A stretch of DNA of 64,000 bases from Morella rubra (Eukaryota > Streptophyta > Magnoliopsida > Fagales > Myricaceae), in contig CM025854.1 of assembly GCA_003952965.2 (NCBI GenBank), positions 20,506,111-20,570,110 on the forward strand, given 5' to 3'. Numbering within the stretch: the stretch's first letter is position 1; each line of letters starts with the position of its first letter. Positions 11,613-24,459 of the stretch are shown here, in pieces. The translations under genes were made by a program, and so were the position numbers. Under the pieces are notes generated by a model. The model was given only the letters and a program-made list of their open reading frames with translations. It had not been told where the DNA came from and did no database searches.

Positions 11613-14600
11613 ATGCTCCAGCCAATCCTCCTCTCCGACGAAGAAGAAGATTTAGGCGACCACCAAAATGTGCTCTCTACCCCATTTCATATGCCCTCCA
11701 AGAAACAACGCCGAACCGGATCGAATCCGGACCCGGACCCGAACCCTTCGCTTGTGGTCCTTATCGACGACCCGACCCCGCAGAAGTCGGCCTCAGCATC
11801 CACGCCCTCCGTCGTCCCCGAGACCCCTATGTCCGCTTTAAATTCCGATGTTGTAATCGTCAAATGCACAACGAGCTCATCCGATCACCAGATTAGGGTT
11901 TCGGATACTCTGAACAAGTTCTCAGGTTAGTTCGATTATTCTTCATTTCCTCATTGAATGCATCCTAGAAAATCTTCAAGTTAAGTTAGCTGATTGTTTC
12001 AAATGTTCCTTTTCTTTCTTGTTTTTGGTGTATTTCTTAGGAGTCTGTTGAATGTATTCATTCCTTTACTGAATAACTTTGACCGTTAGACATTTGTGCA
12101 TGTTCTTGAGATTAGTAGTATTTTGGATCTCATGCCTTTGATCTTGTTGCTCAGGAATCTGTGGATTGATATGCTTGGAGTCCGACAACGAGTCTGAAGG
12201 TGGTTCTGGAAGGGGAAAGTGGAAGGAGATTGAAACTGGGGAGAACGATGTAGCAGCGACCTCCGAGTGGAGTTCCAGGGATATTGAGTCCACGCGTTAT
12301 CTAGGTATGTTAATCTATAATTGTATCAGGCCGTTTCTTTTTATGGTTGTTTTATGCCGTTAATTTTCAACTGTGGTTTTTTTGAAAGATTATATATATA
12401 TATATATATAACGTTTCTATCATGTGGAATTCGTCTGCAATTCATTTGTTCAAGTTACCGTGAATACTCATCAGGGAATCATAATTCAGAGCAAATGTCT
12501 GGTGACAGTTCCTTGCATTCGACCTCGTTGCTAGAGGACGCTCATCGGGTACTTATTCTTGATGCTGGGTGCTATGGCTCTTATTTTCTTTTCTGTTTTT
12601 TTTTTTTTTTTTTCCATTTTTAGTTTCATATAGAAGAGTAATTTTTGAAGTGCCTAATATTTATTGCATATTTGCATATACACGGCATATATGTACACAC
12701 AAACTGGTCGACTTGCAGTATGAAACTCTGAAACATCCTTCCCCTAGTGGAAATCTCCTTTTTCGCTGAACTGACACCACAGAGTTTATGAGCCATATAG
12801 ACTCCTTGAGATTCCCAAGCCATTCCAAGTTTTGACTTCTTGATTTGGAAATTGACTTGGAAGATTGGAATATATCCTTCTTAGGCATATACAACTGACA
12901 TTAGGAAGTTCCACAACAAGATCTTTACATTAGAACTGGATCCATACATGAACCAAACCATTATATCTAAAGCTGAAGAAGTTTAGAGAAAGCAATGCAG
13001 AGAAGCTGCATAAGAACTAGAAGTGATTAATATCTACCTTTGGGGAGTTTCAAAGGGGATCCATTTTTCAAAAAATTGAAAAGGATGACACGACAAGACA
13101 GTGAGAGAGCAATGGCTTGTTAGGATTTGCAATGAGTGATTGCAAGAGTCAAGAGGGGGAGAGGAAGGACAGATCTTCATTGTTAAGACCACGAGTACAT
13201 CAGTGATTCACTTATAGAAATTATTTTTTTTCTCTGGCTAGCCTCCATTTATGGAATGCTCAAGTGCACCTTTTCTTATGATGCTAAATTGTGCCGTTTC
13301 ATATCAAAGTAGATAGGATGTTAGATGCAGTTGGATGGTTGGAATTCAATCGACCCTGTTTCAACTTCCGACCTAGTATGCGTCAGAGATCCACCTGGCC
13401 TTCCAACCATCGATCTAACATGTTTAGGAAGCTGACATGCTGGTCAGCTTAGATTGGGATGTTCCGCTATTTGAACACTCCTAGTACCTAGGTAGTATTA
13501 CAATTATATGTTGCGAAATTTGGATGGTAGGGAGAGATTATACATGCATTCTCAGCTGTCTGAAAGAAGTACATTAAGTTTTTTAATCTTTCTGCAGCTG
13601 AAGGCTTTTGAGATTTGTAATTCTGTTCGAAAGTGTTACTTATCAAAAAAAAATTCTGTTCGAAAATGTTATAGAATATTCTTGTTTTTCAGTCAGCTAT
13701 GAATTTTTCTGCAGAGTGTAGATTATTTCATTTCAAGGTGTGCTAGCAATAATCTGTTAACTAATCTGTTAGTTTAGGCACTAATTGGGATGCTCAGAAT
13801 GACATGGCAAAGAAACAATGAACTAAGGTGTTGTTGAACAAATTTGGTATTGATAGAGGATGTTGCAAATGATCCATATGGGGATAGCTGCAATTAGCCC
13901 TACACTTTAACAGCCTTATCTACATTCCTTTCCTCTTCAAAATGTTTAATTGAGGTCTTGGTGCACCACTAATTTGATGCATGTCAATTTTACTTTGGAC
14001 ATTCAATGACTTTGTTGACTTATGAACAGATACTTGATTATCCTGACAAAGAAAATGTTAGCATGGAGCAGATCAATAAGATCATAAATCAGGGAAGAAG
14101 TAAAGTCGATGCTGGGAATAAAAATGTTACAGACAAAGATGTTGGAAGGAAGAAGATGACAAAGGAGGAAAGGATTCACTTAATGGAAGATAAGAAACAA
14201 AAGAAGGAAGTAAGTTCCAGCGATATGTATATTTAACAGACAAGTAACTATATTTATCAAAGGACTAGTAGCTGACTGAAATCAATTACACAGCAAGAGA
14301 AGTTGCAAAAAGCAGCTCAGAAGGCTGAAGCTGCTGAGGTGAAAAGACTGCAGAAAGAAAGGCAAAAGTGGGAGAAAGGAAAGTTTGCATTAAAATCCAT
14401 TGTGGCTGAAATTGATGCCAAAGTAGTTGAACTGGGTTCAATTGGAGGTGAGTTCTCCCCACCCCCTCCTTATTCTTTTCAAGTAGATGACCGTGTTAGA
14501 CTGTCGTTATAAGCCAGTTAATTTTCAAACCTGTTGTGCTGAGTTTTACCTCATCACTTTAGGACATCTGCTAACAAGGTTTGCTGAAAAGGGGCTTACA

Positions 14601-17600
14601 TACCGTATAACTTCAAATCCAGTCGAAAGATCAATCGTGTGGAGTATGTCAGTTCCAGAACACATATCTCAGGTATAAATTATCTGGAAATTGCCCCAAA
14701 ATCAACATGTTTACATATAGAAGACAGTATTATATTCTTAGCAGAACTCTTGACACAAGAAGTGACCCTTTACTCTTTACACTTATCCTCTATTTAATTC
14801 TCTCCGTCTGACAGAGCCCTTCCACCTCTTTGGATTGCATAAACTGTGTCGGTCTGGGCTCACAACAAGTTAGAACTGTGTTTGGGTTTCAGTTTCTCAA
14901 GTAGAAAACTCTCTACTTCTTTGGGTTGAATAAAGCAGATAGCCATGGGTCACAGCAAGTTAAAATCTTGTAAATTGCACATAATGGGATTTATGGTGCA
15001 CTTGTAGCCTGCATCTTGTTAACATTTCTTCTTGACTACAGCTTTCAAATGGCATGGAGATTCCATATGTATTGATTGTATATGAGGCGGACCAATTCTG
15101 TGATCTTGTAGTCAATGAAGCTCTTCTGGATCATGTCGCCTGTGTTCGAAGTCATTACCCAACTTCCACAATATGTTACCTCACCAATAGGTTGATGGCA
15201 TATATTAATAAAAGGTGCAACTGAATTCAACTGTCATTTTGCAGTTCATTCCTTTTTTCTGTTCTTTTCAACATAGCATAACTACTGTACGAAAGGATCT
15301 TTCATCTTCCTGATCTTTAATGATGATCATAATTTTAAGAGTTGAGGTAGTGCAGTGTAAACACGACTCATGCTTTTATATTTTAGGAGATGAAGGGAAT
15401 GCAGAGCAACAGTGTATTGCATCAATCATGATGCTTCTTTTATATGAGCTATAATGAAATAGTTGTTTTGCATGGAAAGGGTAAATCGAAATTATTAAAA
15501 CTAGTTATGCCAGTGTTGTCTTCAATGTTTGGAGAATAATTTGAATGAAAAAAACTTTGAGAAAATGTTATTATTTTCTGCCACAAGACTTCCTACACAA
15601 ATATTTTATTTGAATTAGAAGGCAAAGGAAAAACTCTAGTTGGTATGCTTGGTCCCCATCCTCCAATTAATCCTTCCCATGGGTTATGTCCCAGCAAAGA
15701 AAAAATTCAAGTATAAATCTTAATATACTTTTCTAAATTGTGAGAGCAGTAAAATCCACTCATTTCTTTGTTCCCAAGAATTTTCTGTCTTCTCAAATGG
15801 CAGATTGTATCTCTCAAATTTGGATTTCAATGTACAGCATCTTTCTTCCTAAATCTGTTTTCCCTGGGATGAGTTGAGTACATGTAGATGCACAATCAGC
15901 AACAATGTTTTGTTTCCACACTTGGTTTCCATGTATAGGCATAGCCCTGCTTTCTGTTTGTGTTTGTGTTTTTTTTTTTCCTTGTTTCTTTTTGTGTAAT
16001 TCCACTTTCACTTGCCAAGAGAAGGCTATCCTTAGAATGTAACTTCGGCCTTTTGTGCTCAAGTTGTCTTACCCTAGTTGTATGCTTTCAATTAAAATAC
16101 GCAACAATTGCCAAAATTGTGACCTGGGATCTTACTATATTGCTGCTGTACATTCTTTATGTTTGGTTGAGGATCTTGTGCAATTGTTTTTTCTTCGGGG
16201 CTTACGCTGGACAAGTTGTAATTCCATTTGAAACATTGGTTTGTCATTATGTTAGGGAACAGGAACAGTACAAGAACCCGTCAAATAATATTGGTTGGAG
16301 ACGTCCACCTGTTGAGGAGGTTGAACTGCTTCCTCCTATGTTCTAAAGAATGGTTATAGGCTTTTAGAGTCTTTTCAAGGAGTTGATCTTTTATTTGTTT
16401 ATTCTGAATCCAACAATTGTCTCGCAGGCGCTGGCAAAATTGACCACTCATTTCAATAAAGTACATTCCAGGCAATGTGTCGATGAAGCAGAACTAGCTG
16501 AACATGTTGCTGGTTTGACCTCCAGCCTGGCATCCTGCCAATTTAGGTACAGAGTGCCTGTATGCATCTTTGCATTGAATCTGGAATCTTTAAAAGTTCC
16601 AATTGTACATAATAAGAATTGATATGCTTAATACACTACAGCGCTCTGCCACCACGTCAGCTGTAAGCATTAATGCAAAATTATCCCTATGTTATGAATA
16701 TTTGGGATGCTTTATTACATTTGCTTTATTTATTTTCATTTGACATAGACTTACTATGTAAACTGGGTGATATGATAATTATATATGGTTTTTTGTTTGA
16801 TAACTTTCGAAGTCACTAGCTCCATAATATTTTCTACACCTACATCCCGTTTTATTGATATTTGGTAATGTCTAATTCTCTCTCTCTCTCTCTCCCTCTC
16901 TCTCTCTGTCTCACAGCTATATTGATGATTGCAGCTGATCAATATTCTGAATCTAATTTATTTGATTGTAATAAACTGCAGAAAGAAGTTGACGCGCCTA
17001 TCTGTAAATGCCAATGGATCCCTGGTTTCTAAGGACACTACTGATAAGAATATAATCAAGAAGAGCTTATGGTGAGTCATGTTTTCTACAATCATGTTGA
17101 TAATCAACTTATTCCAACGTATTCTAGGTTAACATGTCCAATGTGGCATATTCTCTGTTCTCGTTGTCTAAGAATTGCTGTGAAAAAAAAGTACGAAGTG
17201 CTAATGCCCCTTATTGAAAACCAAAGTAAAGCAAGAAGCACAAAGCCACTTTGTTGCATTTATATGAGTTCCTTTACAAATGAAAATTTATCTTCCTCAT
17301 TTGCTTCTGTGGAATATAGTTTATGAGGCTTTATTTGTTATATATGCAAGAATCTTCTTTTTGTGTTTCTGATTGTTCTTTGAAATTTCAGGTTGAAATC
17401 TTTGATCTCAGTTCCAAAGGTACAACCACGATTTGCTATTGCTATATCAAAGAAATACCCCACAATGAAATCTCTTCTCAGTGTCTACATGGACCCAAGT
17501 AAATCTGTAAGCACTTTGCAACCTCTTTTGTCTCTTCAAGTGTCCTTGTGACAGATAAGCCGAGCCCTCTGATTGAAGTATGTTCTGTAGGGCGACGTTT

Positions 17601-18391
17601 CATTGTTCATCAGGGGTGCCTTTGGTCATTCCTTGGAATTGAATTGCCTTTTTCTACTTTGTAATTCAAGGAACTGAGTCACGTCTAAATCAAACTAGAT
17701 AAAAAAATCATAAATCCAAGATATTTGGCATTAAAATTAATTTTCTGGAGGCTGTTAGTAGGTTTTGATCAATCTCTTCTTTTTTATTCAATTAGAACTA
17801 CGATATCTCTAAATGCACTTATGTTGAATTCCATCCATTAATAAAGGAAAGCATCCAGTACCAAAATACAGGTACGATAGCCTTTGTAAGGACCAAACTT
17901 TAAACTATCTGCCCCTCTTTATGGCCACCTGAACTCGAGGGTTCTCACATAGCCTTGCAAAGTTGTCCCCGTAGATGATATTGCAAATATTCAGGTCACC
18001 AGCTGGAAATATTTGTTCGCTAACCAATAAAAACACTTGCGCCTTTTGTAGCCAAATGGTGCAGCTCCATGGCTTCACTGGATTCTTCCTATTTCATAAT
18101 TTTAGCTTGTGTTATGATGGCTGCCAAGAAGATGACCCCAAAATTCTTGTTTTGTTTTCTCCAATTAAAGAAAAATTAGGAGCTTCAGTTGGATCCTGTA
18201 TCAAATGGCAGGTGCATGAAAAGGAATTTCTCCTGAAGGACTTGACAACAGAAGGGCTGCTTGGGGAGGACAGAAGACTCGGTGAGGTTTGTTCAAAGAG
18301 AGTGTACAGAATACTTATGGCACAAAGTGGCAGTGTCAGAACTGATGATGTTGAGGATGGTGCCGATTTTTTCAGACGTCAATCATCTTGA
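11613..18391 (+). CDS. Crossover junction endonuclease EME1, 573 aa, 12 exons
   Basis: EME1 is the non-catalytic partner of MUS81; together they cut branched DNA such as nicked Holliday junctions and flaps in nuclear recombination and fork repair. Coding exons: 11613-11925, 12155-12304, 12475-12548, 14030-14209, 14294-14447, 14563-14672, 15042-15214, 16256-16319, 16428-16546, 16982-17071, 17392-17506 and 18212-18391. All junctions are GT-AG and phases close exactly. Residues 1-180 are acidic and disordered, with VPETP and VVIVKC blocks as in plant EME1. Residues about 205-275 are a Lys/Glu/Gln-rich coiled coil (KMTKEERIHL onward). Residues about 285-450 match the ERCC4-like nuclease fold but lack the GDX(n)ERKX3D catalytic motif, as expected for EME1. 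Residues about 470-573 hold the helix-hairpin-helix region (LISVPKVQP; LLKDLTTEGLLG). Plants often carry two EME1 copies; which one this is cannot be told. The ATG at 11613 is the first in frame. Confidence 0.93.
16876..16912. repeat. CT microsatellite in EME1 intron 9
   Basis: An almost perfect TC dinucleotide run with two interruptions, about 70 bases before the exon 10 acceptor. Confidence 0.85.
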
Positions 18392-20525
18392 AATCTCTAG
18401 ATTCTCTGCATTGTATTCATTGCCAATTCTCTGCAATTATATACACAGAAAAGCAGAGGTTTGTGCATACCCCAGCACTCGTCATCTGCAATTTCTCTTT
18501 CATCATATGTTGCACAGAAATGTTTAGGATGTTCCTAAGGTGGTGGCCGATGATGATAAAGATGTTGAAAGACTCGACGTGATGAGGTATATCAGGAAAC
18601 CAACTCATGTAAACTCTTCGTCGACCTAGGGGACTATGATTTGATGCATAGAAATGACATGAGCCTTGTCAAGATTTCTAGGACTCTCGACACTCTTGAT
18701 TGCAGCTGGAGTTCATTCTCGCAGGTGGCATTATGATCGATCTGTGCCCTCAGCCTCGTTGCGCAGGCCGCATGACAATCTGAGGTGGATCTAATATATT
18801 GCCAGTATGTATGCCAGTGGTACGTATTGATTGTCATCATATGTACACATTTATTGCGGAGCCAAATTCAACAGTTCATGTTACAACTTGACGAGTATCC
18901 AAGGAGTAAATATTCTGATTGCTTGAGGGAGGGGGGAGGGGTGGGGGGGTGTATTTTCATTTAAGAACTGTAGCTTGCTACCATGCATATAACATGAATG
19001 TAAATGGTCGCTGTGCTAGAAAATTTATAACAAAAATGGAGGAATTCGTCAAAATCAAGCGATGTGTAGGGAATTTTTTAAATCCTTGTGTTGATTTCTT
19101 CATATAAAGCATAAAGAATGCAATATTCCTTTTTTTTATTGATATTATTTTTCAAAAAATTTCAATTCAGGACTCCTATCCTGACAATGATTCGGGTATT
19201 AATATCGTTCATCCTAGTGCTGAAAAAGATGATTCTTCAACATTTTAATAATGAGTAGCATGCTTCAATTAATGTTTTGACAACTTCTAAAAGTCAAACG
19301 AGTTATCTGCTAAATTTACTTATTCGGGCATGATTTAAATCTTAAACCTTAATCATCACTCAACAGCCATAGTGGGTGTAGTCTTGTAGATGCCATTGGG
19401 ATCACAACGACAGTCGACAATGGGTGTAGCCCTATGCCACTTTTTTTTATGGAAAACGCACTTGTCGCTGTCGAATATTTACAATCCCAATTGGGCCTCG
19501 TGGGCGTCTCCACCAATATGTTATGCTGTTATCACCAGAACCGAAGTTGACATGACCCTAATCAGAACAAAAAGAAGAAATAAATTGATATGACCCCAGC
19601 ATTACCTAAAGCCCAAAATCAACAGTTGAAAAGATCGGGTATTAAGCGGTGGAGATTCATCTTGAAAACCTTCTGTCACCATCGGTCCATCTCTGCCTGC
19701 CTGCAGACTGCAGTAATCTCACGATAGGAGGTGGTTTATGGTAATCTTCTTCTATTTTTTTCCCTATTCTTTTCTTCCTTTCCTAAAAAGGTTTTATAGG
19801 ACTAAATCCAAACTGTTCTTTTCAAAGAAGATGCTAAAGAACGCTTTAAAAACTCGACAACAGAAGTCAAATGACGGTACCACCACGAGGGACCGTATAA
19901 CCTTGGCAGTTGGCAGAACCTGTACTCAGGTGGTCCGTGCTCACGAGGTTACCACCCACGATGTTACAGATTTATATTTCTTCATATGTTTGTCTGCTTT
20001 TGTGTCCTCTCTAATTTAAGGGTTTTTTTTTTTTGGTCCCGCCTCCACTACAATGCCTCTGCAATGCTCTGTTGCTAACCTTTCTACATCACCCCCACAT
20101 TATTCAACCACTTAAAAGATTCTGGAGCTCTTGCCTGCCACCATTTCCCATATGCATAATTGCATTTCTTTCCATCTCCCCCGCGACAATTCCATAATTT
20201 AATACCCAACTAAAGCCTCATCATGGCCCACCCATACCGCACTAACGTATCCCATATTTTGCAAGAGTAGACATATTATTTCACATAATATTGGTATATT
20301 ACTCTATTTTTATTTTTTATTTTATAAGAAGGAAGATAGGTAAACTTACCTAAAACACATAAAAATTTCGAAAAGGCTAGCGAAATGAATATAGCCCACA
20401 GCTCTTTACTTAAGTCTTCAATTTAATTATGAAAGAAAATGGAAAAAAAAAAAAACCATGTAATTTATCCACACAGTCTCGAGTCTATCCCGACTGGGCG
20501 ACTAGTTAGGTGAGTTTAATATAAC

Positions 20526-20530
<5 letters not shown>
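18392..20530. other. EME1 3' region and intergenic DNA
   Basis: The first few hundred bases are the likely 3' untranslated region of EME1. A G/C-richer stretch at about 18540-18750 has a short open frame without recognisable similarity. The rest is AT-rich and I see no gene in it. Confidence 0.4.

Positions 20531-20588
<58 letters not shown>
20531..20588. repeat. (TA)29 microsatellite
   Basis: A perfect TA dinucleotide run of 58 bases, about 235 bases upstream of the DUF3511 start codon. It is directly followed by two copies of a unit containing TTTTTATCCGTTAAGA (near 20590 and 20631). Confidence 0.95.
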
Positions 20589-20589
<1 letters not shown>

Positions 20590-20708
20590 CCTTTTTATCC
20601 GTTAAGACTTTAAAATTTGTTATCTATAGCTTTTTATCCGTTAAGATTTTAAAAGTAAAATTAACGCATTTGACACTCCAAGGTCGGATCAACAAAAGAA
20701 TCAGAGTA

Positions 20709-20717
20709 CTATAAAAA
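20709..20717 (+). promoter_or_regulatory. Probable TATA box of the DUF3511 gene
   Basis: CTATAAAAA lies about 110 bases before the chosen ATG and is better placed than the long TA microsatellite farther upstream. Confidence 0.45.
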
Positions 20718-20823
20718 AAAAGATGGGCACTGCAATTATCTCAACCAATACTCTCTAGCATTTTTGGAGGAACTTTCTCGTCCTTTTGAGTGTAGCAAGG
20801 CACTCTTCTTGAGCACTTGGGTC

Positions 20824-21096
20824 ATGGAGAAGAGCAAATCGTTTTCGGGGCACTACTCAACCCCGTACACGGACGTCCGAGCTGCTTTCGAGGACAGGTC
20901 CAAGTCATACAGCTTCAATGGTCCGAATGCCGACATAGATGAGTTAGGCAGCACATCCGGCAACCCAGAGATCAAGAGGAGGAAAAGGGTGGCAACTTAC
21001 AACATGTACACCATGGAAGGTAAGCTCAAGTCTTCTCTGCGCAACAGCTTCAAGTGGATCAAGAGCAAGTTCTCGGACAACTTCAACGACGAGTGA
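20824..21096 (+). CDS. DUF3511 domain protein, 90 aa, single exon
   Basis: The protein begins MEKSKSFSGHYSTPYTDVRA and carries the DUF3511 signature in its C-terminal half: EIKRRKRVATYNMYTMEGKL, then SLRNSFKWIKSKFSDNF (residues about 50-87). Members are short, basic plant proteins of unknown biochemical function with one such domain; the length is in the normal range. The ATG at 20824 is chosen because the frame upstream has no other ATG and the family usually starts close to a Ser/Tyr-rich segment. A CTATAAAAA box near 20709-20717 would give a start site around 20740 and a leader of about 85 bases. The (TA)29 tract and a small tandem repeat lie immediately upstream. Confidence 0.85.
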   Translation: MEKSKSFSGHYSTPYTDVRAAFEDRSKSYSFNGPNADIDELGSTSGNPEIKRRKRVATYNMYTMEGKLKSSLRNSFKWIKSKFSDNFNDE

Positions 21097-22344
21097 AGAA
21101 ATATCATGTGTATCATTTTTCCTTCTCTTTTATATGTTTTTGTTTTCCGGTTGATCCATCTCGTTGGATTGAAGACTTCTTCTTCTCCCCCTCAATTGTA
21201 AATACATCTATCGTTAATGTTCTGTTCGTAATTTGCTGATGGAAGTTTAGGCGTTTGTTAAAACTGCTGCTAAACCCCTCAAAAAGCCGTTGATAAAAGA
21301 TTAACCAGTTTTTAGCATCAACGGTCTTGACCGTCGCTATAGTTCTGTCGCTTATTGCAACGCCTTACTCAAACCGCCTTTGTTACTTCTTCAAGATGGA
21401 TATCCGTCCAAATTTTCTTGCGTCGGCGGACTTCCACCATATGTACAGAGTACAGGCTTGGGAATTCTTTAATATGGGAAAACCGAAGAACTGGTTTCAA
21501 TTAGATTCTTAAAGACGCGCTCTGCTTCTTTTTCGAGAGCCTTGCCTTCCATGGCCCACTACCAAAACAGGGCAGCGACCCGCAATGCTCCGACAATGAA
21601 CATGGTCAAGATACTGAACAAAAACTGCAACAGGCTGAGCAGAAGCGGCGTCGAGTCGGGATTCTGAAGCCGCCCGTAGTGAGGCCCGTGAAGAGCCGAA
21701 CCTTTGCACGGTGGAGCGGCTGGGGCCGGATCATGAATCAGGCCGAGATCGGATCCGACTGAAGAATGAGTCGAAAGGAGATGCTGCAGGGTCTTCCGCA
21801 CCGGAAGTTTGGAATTAAGGTAAAAGGAGAAGTAGAAGGAAAGTATTCTTCGTGGATTCTTTGCGTGATAAACGACTTGGACTGTGTTCTCAAGGGATGA
21901 CGGTTTTGACAATCTTATTTGTACGGTACCGCGGTTTGCGTCCAGTTTTTGGCGGGTTATATGTGGGGTTATTCAAGAGCGGTTGTCCACTCCACTGCCG
22001 GCTGCCGTTCACAGCGACGTAAAGCAATTTGGGCCTTCTAGTTCTGCCAATGAAACGTAGCGCTGAAACCACAAAAGAAATCCGGAGTGTTTTCCGACAT
22101 TCGTGGCCGTGGCCAAAAACACAACTAACATAAAAGATTCAAAAAACAATAATAGAATAATTTCAAAATAACGTGTTTTTATTAAATCATTATTTTCATA
22201 ATAATAATAATAATAAATTTACTTAAATTATCTTTTTCTTTTCATAAATTTTATAAAATTCTATTTTTTCATTCTATTTTTTCATCTTCTTCTTTTTTTA
22301 ATTTAAAATTTTTCAAATCTGATGCCCTAAATTCTCTTTCACAA
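21097..22344. other. DUF3511 3' region, GC-richer island, AT-rich DNA
   Basis: The first 150-200 bases are the probable 3' untranslated region of the DUF3511 gene. A GC-richer island at about 21500-22070 is described separately. 22130-22344 is very AT-rich and may include the eroded end of the retroelement LTR. Confidence 0.4.
21559..21912 (-). other. Unrecognised minus-strand open frame in a GC-richer island
   Basis: This stretch has clearly higher GC than its flanks. On the minus strand an open frame of 117 codons ends in a hydrophobic, possibly membrane-spanning tail (LLLSLLQFLFSILTMFIVGA). It has no ATG upstream of that tail, so as a gene it would need a 5' exon. A second ATG frame of 27 codons (MEGKALEKEAERVFKN...) starts six bases after its stop, and a 60-codon frame lies just upstream (22072-21890). 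I do not recognise any of them. The region could be a small real gene, a gene fragment or chance. Confidence 0.2.
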
Positions 22345-22618
22345 GAACATACGTCTCTAATATTAAGAGAATTATAATATGTCAAAACCTTCCTAAAACA
22401 ACCAAAATTGGCAAAATCCAATAAAAATAATTTAACCACAAATCGGTTGAGATATATTATCATATATCGCAGAGATATATTTCCATATATCTTATTACTT
22501 GGGCATCACTCTTGAATAATCTCCAAGTTTAGCAATCAGAGATATATTTCAATATATCTCATTACTTTAGCATCACTCTTGAGTAATCCCCAAATCATAA
22601 TCGGATCCTTCTACATCA
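22345..22618 (-). repeat. 3' LTR, shortened and diverged
   Basis: It begins TGATGTAGAAGG at 22618 and repeats the two internal TATATTTC(C/A)ATATATCT units seen in the 5' LTR. Similarity fades beyond about 22345, roughly 200 bases short of the full LTR length. Confidence 0.7.
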
Positions 22619-22899
22619 GTCACTCCGGGTTGGAAAGAACTCGTCCTCGAGTTCAAAGTAGTGTCATCGGGCTCCCAAAACAAGGACTCAGGTGGTAACC
22701 CAGGACGAAGATCCTTTGGCATCAGGTAAGAAAACTCTGCCAGCAGTTGTTACACCTCCGCTGGTAATTCTGCAGTCACATCCATTGCATTATTCCCACC
22801 AGGCAATAATGCATAGACCACGTCCCCACGCTCCATCTCAACTAAGAATCTGGACATAGAAAGAAGGTTACTATTGCTAGCCACCGGGGTATGAGTGAT

Positions 22900-24321
22900 T
22901 CCTTCCCGTAGAGGTGTCAACGCTATCTTCTTCCCTTTGATGCTAAGGGATTAAGTATTCTTTCATCCATCATGCACAACATTGTGATCATATTGCCAAG
23001 GTTTGCCTAACAATATATGACAAGCATCCATAGATACTACATTGCACCAAGCATTATCAAAATATTTTTTTCCAACTAAAAAACAATACTAAACGTCGCC
23101 TATCTACTTTTACCTCACTGCCCTTATTCAGCCATGACAATTTGTACGGCTTGGGAAGGCAATCTGTCTTCAATTGCAGTTGCCTGACAGTCTCTTCAGA
23201 CACCGCATTCTCATAACTACCACTGTCAATAATCATCTTACAGACTTTATTTACAAACTATGCAAGTTGTGTAGAAAATATTGGTTCTTAACCAATCATC
23301 CCCTGAGTCATCCTTGGGAGTCAGTAGACTCTTGCGAATGACTAGAGTCTCATGTCCATCTCCATACAGCATATCACCCTCATTATCATCTTCATCAAAC
23401 ACAGGCTCTCCAATCTCCTCAATTTCATCCACCATATCATCCCCAATCAGGAGATTTTTTCCTTTTTGACTGGTAGGCTTCCTACAATTAGTTGTTATAT
23501 GTCCCTGTTCACCAAATATAAAACATTTAATACTAGGGTTAAAATTACCCTGCGGTGGCTGTTGTGTAGGACGAGCTTCTTAAGGGCGAACTGGTTAACT
23601 ACTCTGATCGCCTCTGACCACTGGTTTCCTATTCTGCTGTTTCTCCACAGCAAGTGCACACTGGTATGCTTTAGACACAAGTCTAAAGTGAGTGCATGCT
23701 AAGAGCATCCTACAGGTGCTAACGTAAACCCCCCAAATACAGCGCCACCATCTGCTCTTCCATCTTAGATAAATTGTTTCGGGCTATCAATTGATAGAAC
23801 TCCTCTGTGTAATCATCAACTGATCTCGGGCCCTGCCTCAACAAATGAAGCCATTGGAACAAAGATTGGGTGTAGCCGAAAGGAAGGAAATGACCCTTCA
23901 TCCTTTTCTTCATCTTCTCCCAATCAGTAATCTTGGCCTTGCCATGCCTTTCCCATGAACATTTCAACTGCTCCCACCACGCAGGTGCTCTGCCTTTGAG
24001 TTTGATGGCAACCAGTTTTACTTTCATACGGTCTGGGACCTCCTTATAATCAAAGATTCACTCAACTCCGTTCAAACAATCAATAAAACCATCAGCCTGT
24101 AACGTACCAGAAAATTCGAGCAGATCCACTCTGAAACTGAGGTCTTCATGACGATCCTCCCGATCACGGTGCTCCTGGAATAGGGCAAGATTGTGATACA
24201 AGTTTATGAAAGTGGAATCGGAATCGGCATCGTGATCTTCCATCTCACGATCACCAAAATCCTGCGCTGCTAGGCGTTGGGTTAACTCTACAACTTGTCT
24301 CTGCAGATCCTCAATCATCAC
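22900..24321 (-). pseudogene. Ty3/gypsy gag and aspartic protease remnant
   Basis: The gag part (24321-23719) has a retrotransposon gag domain with [20 protein letters not shown] and [23 protein letters not shown] at about 24049-24051 interrupts it at the place where GVE and IFDYKEVPD should be joined. Farther on, GHITTNCRKP is the end of a CCHC zinc knuckle. The protease follows, with KMIIDSGSYENAVSEETV around 23240-23190 (active-site DSG) and VVSMDACHILLGKPWQYD near 23020. More stops follow. The gene is broken and could not make a full polyprotein. Confidence 0.85.
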
Positions 24322-24445
24322 ATCCTGAACGCTACGATCATGGCACGAGACTTCCTCATTTAGAACTTGCCCACGACGAACACAACAATGACCACGACCA
24401 CCAGTCCTTGAAACTGATGAAATTGCACCCCAGGAAGATGTTGAC

Positions 24446-24457
24446 GCTTTGATACCA
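24446..24457 (-). other. Primer binding site, initiator tRNA-Met type
   Basis: The minus strand reads TGGTATCAAAGC two bases inside the 5' LTR. It differs by one base from the usual TGGTATCAGAGC of plant Ty3/gypsy and copia elements, which pairs with the 3' end of initiator tRNA-Met. This fixes the LTR boundary and the orientation. Confidence 0.8.
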
Positions 24458-24459
24458 AC

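Noticed and set aside
18540-18750. Coding-like stretch after the EME1 stop
   Set aside because: It opens for about 45 codons only and matches nothing I know; more likely EME1 3' untranslated sequence.
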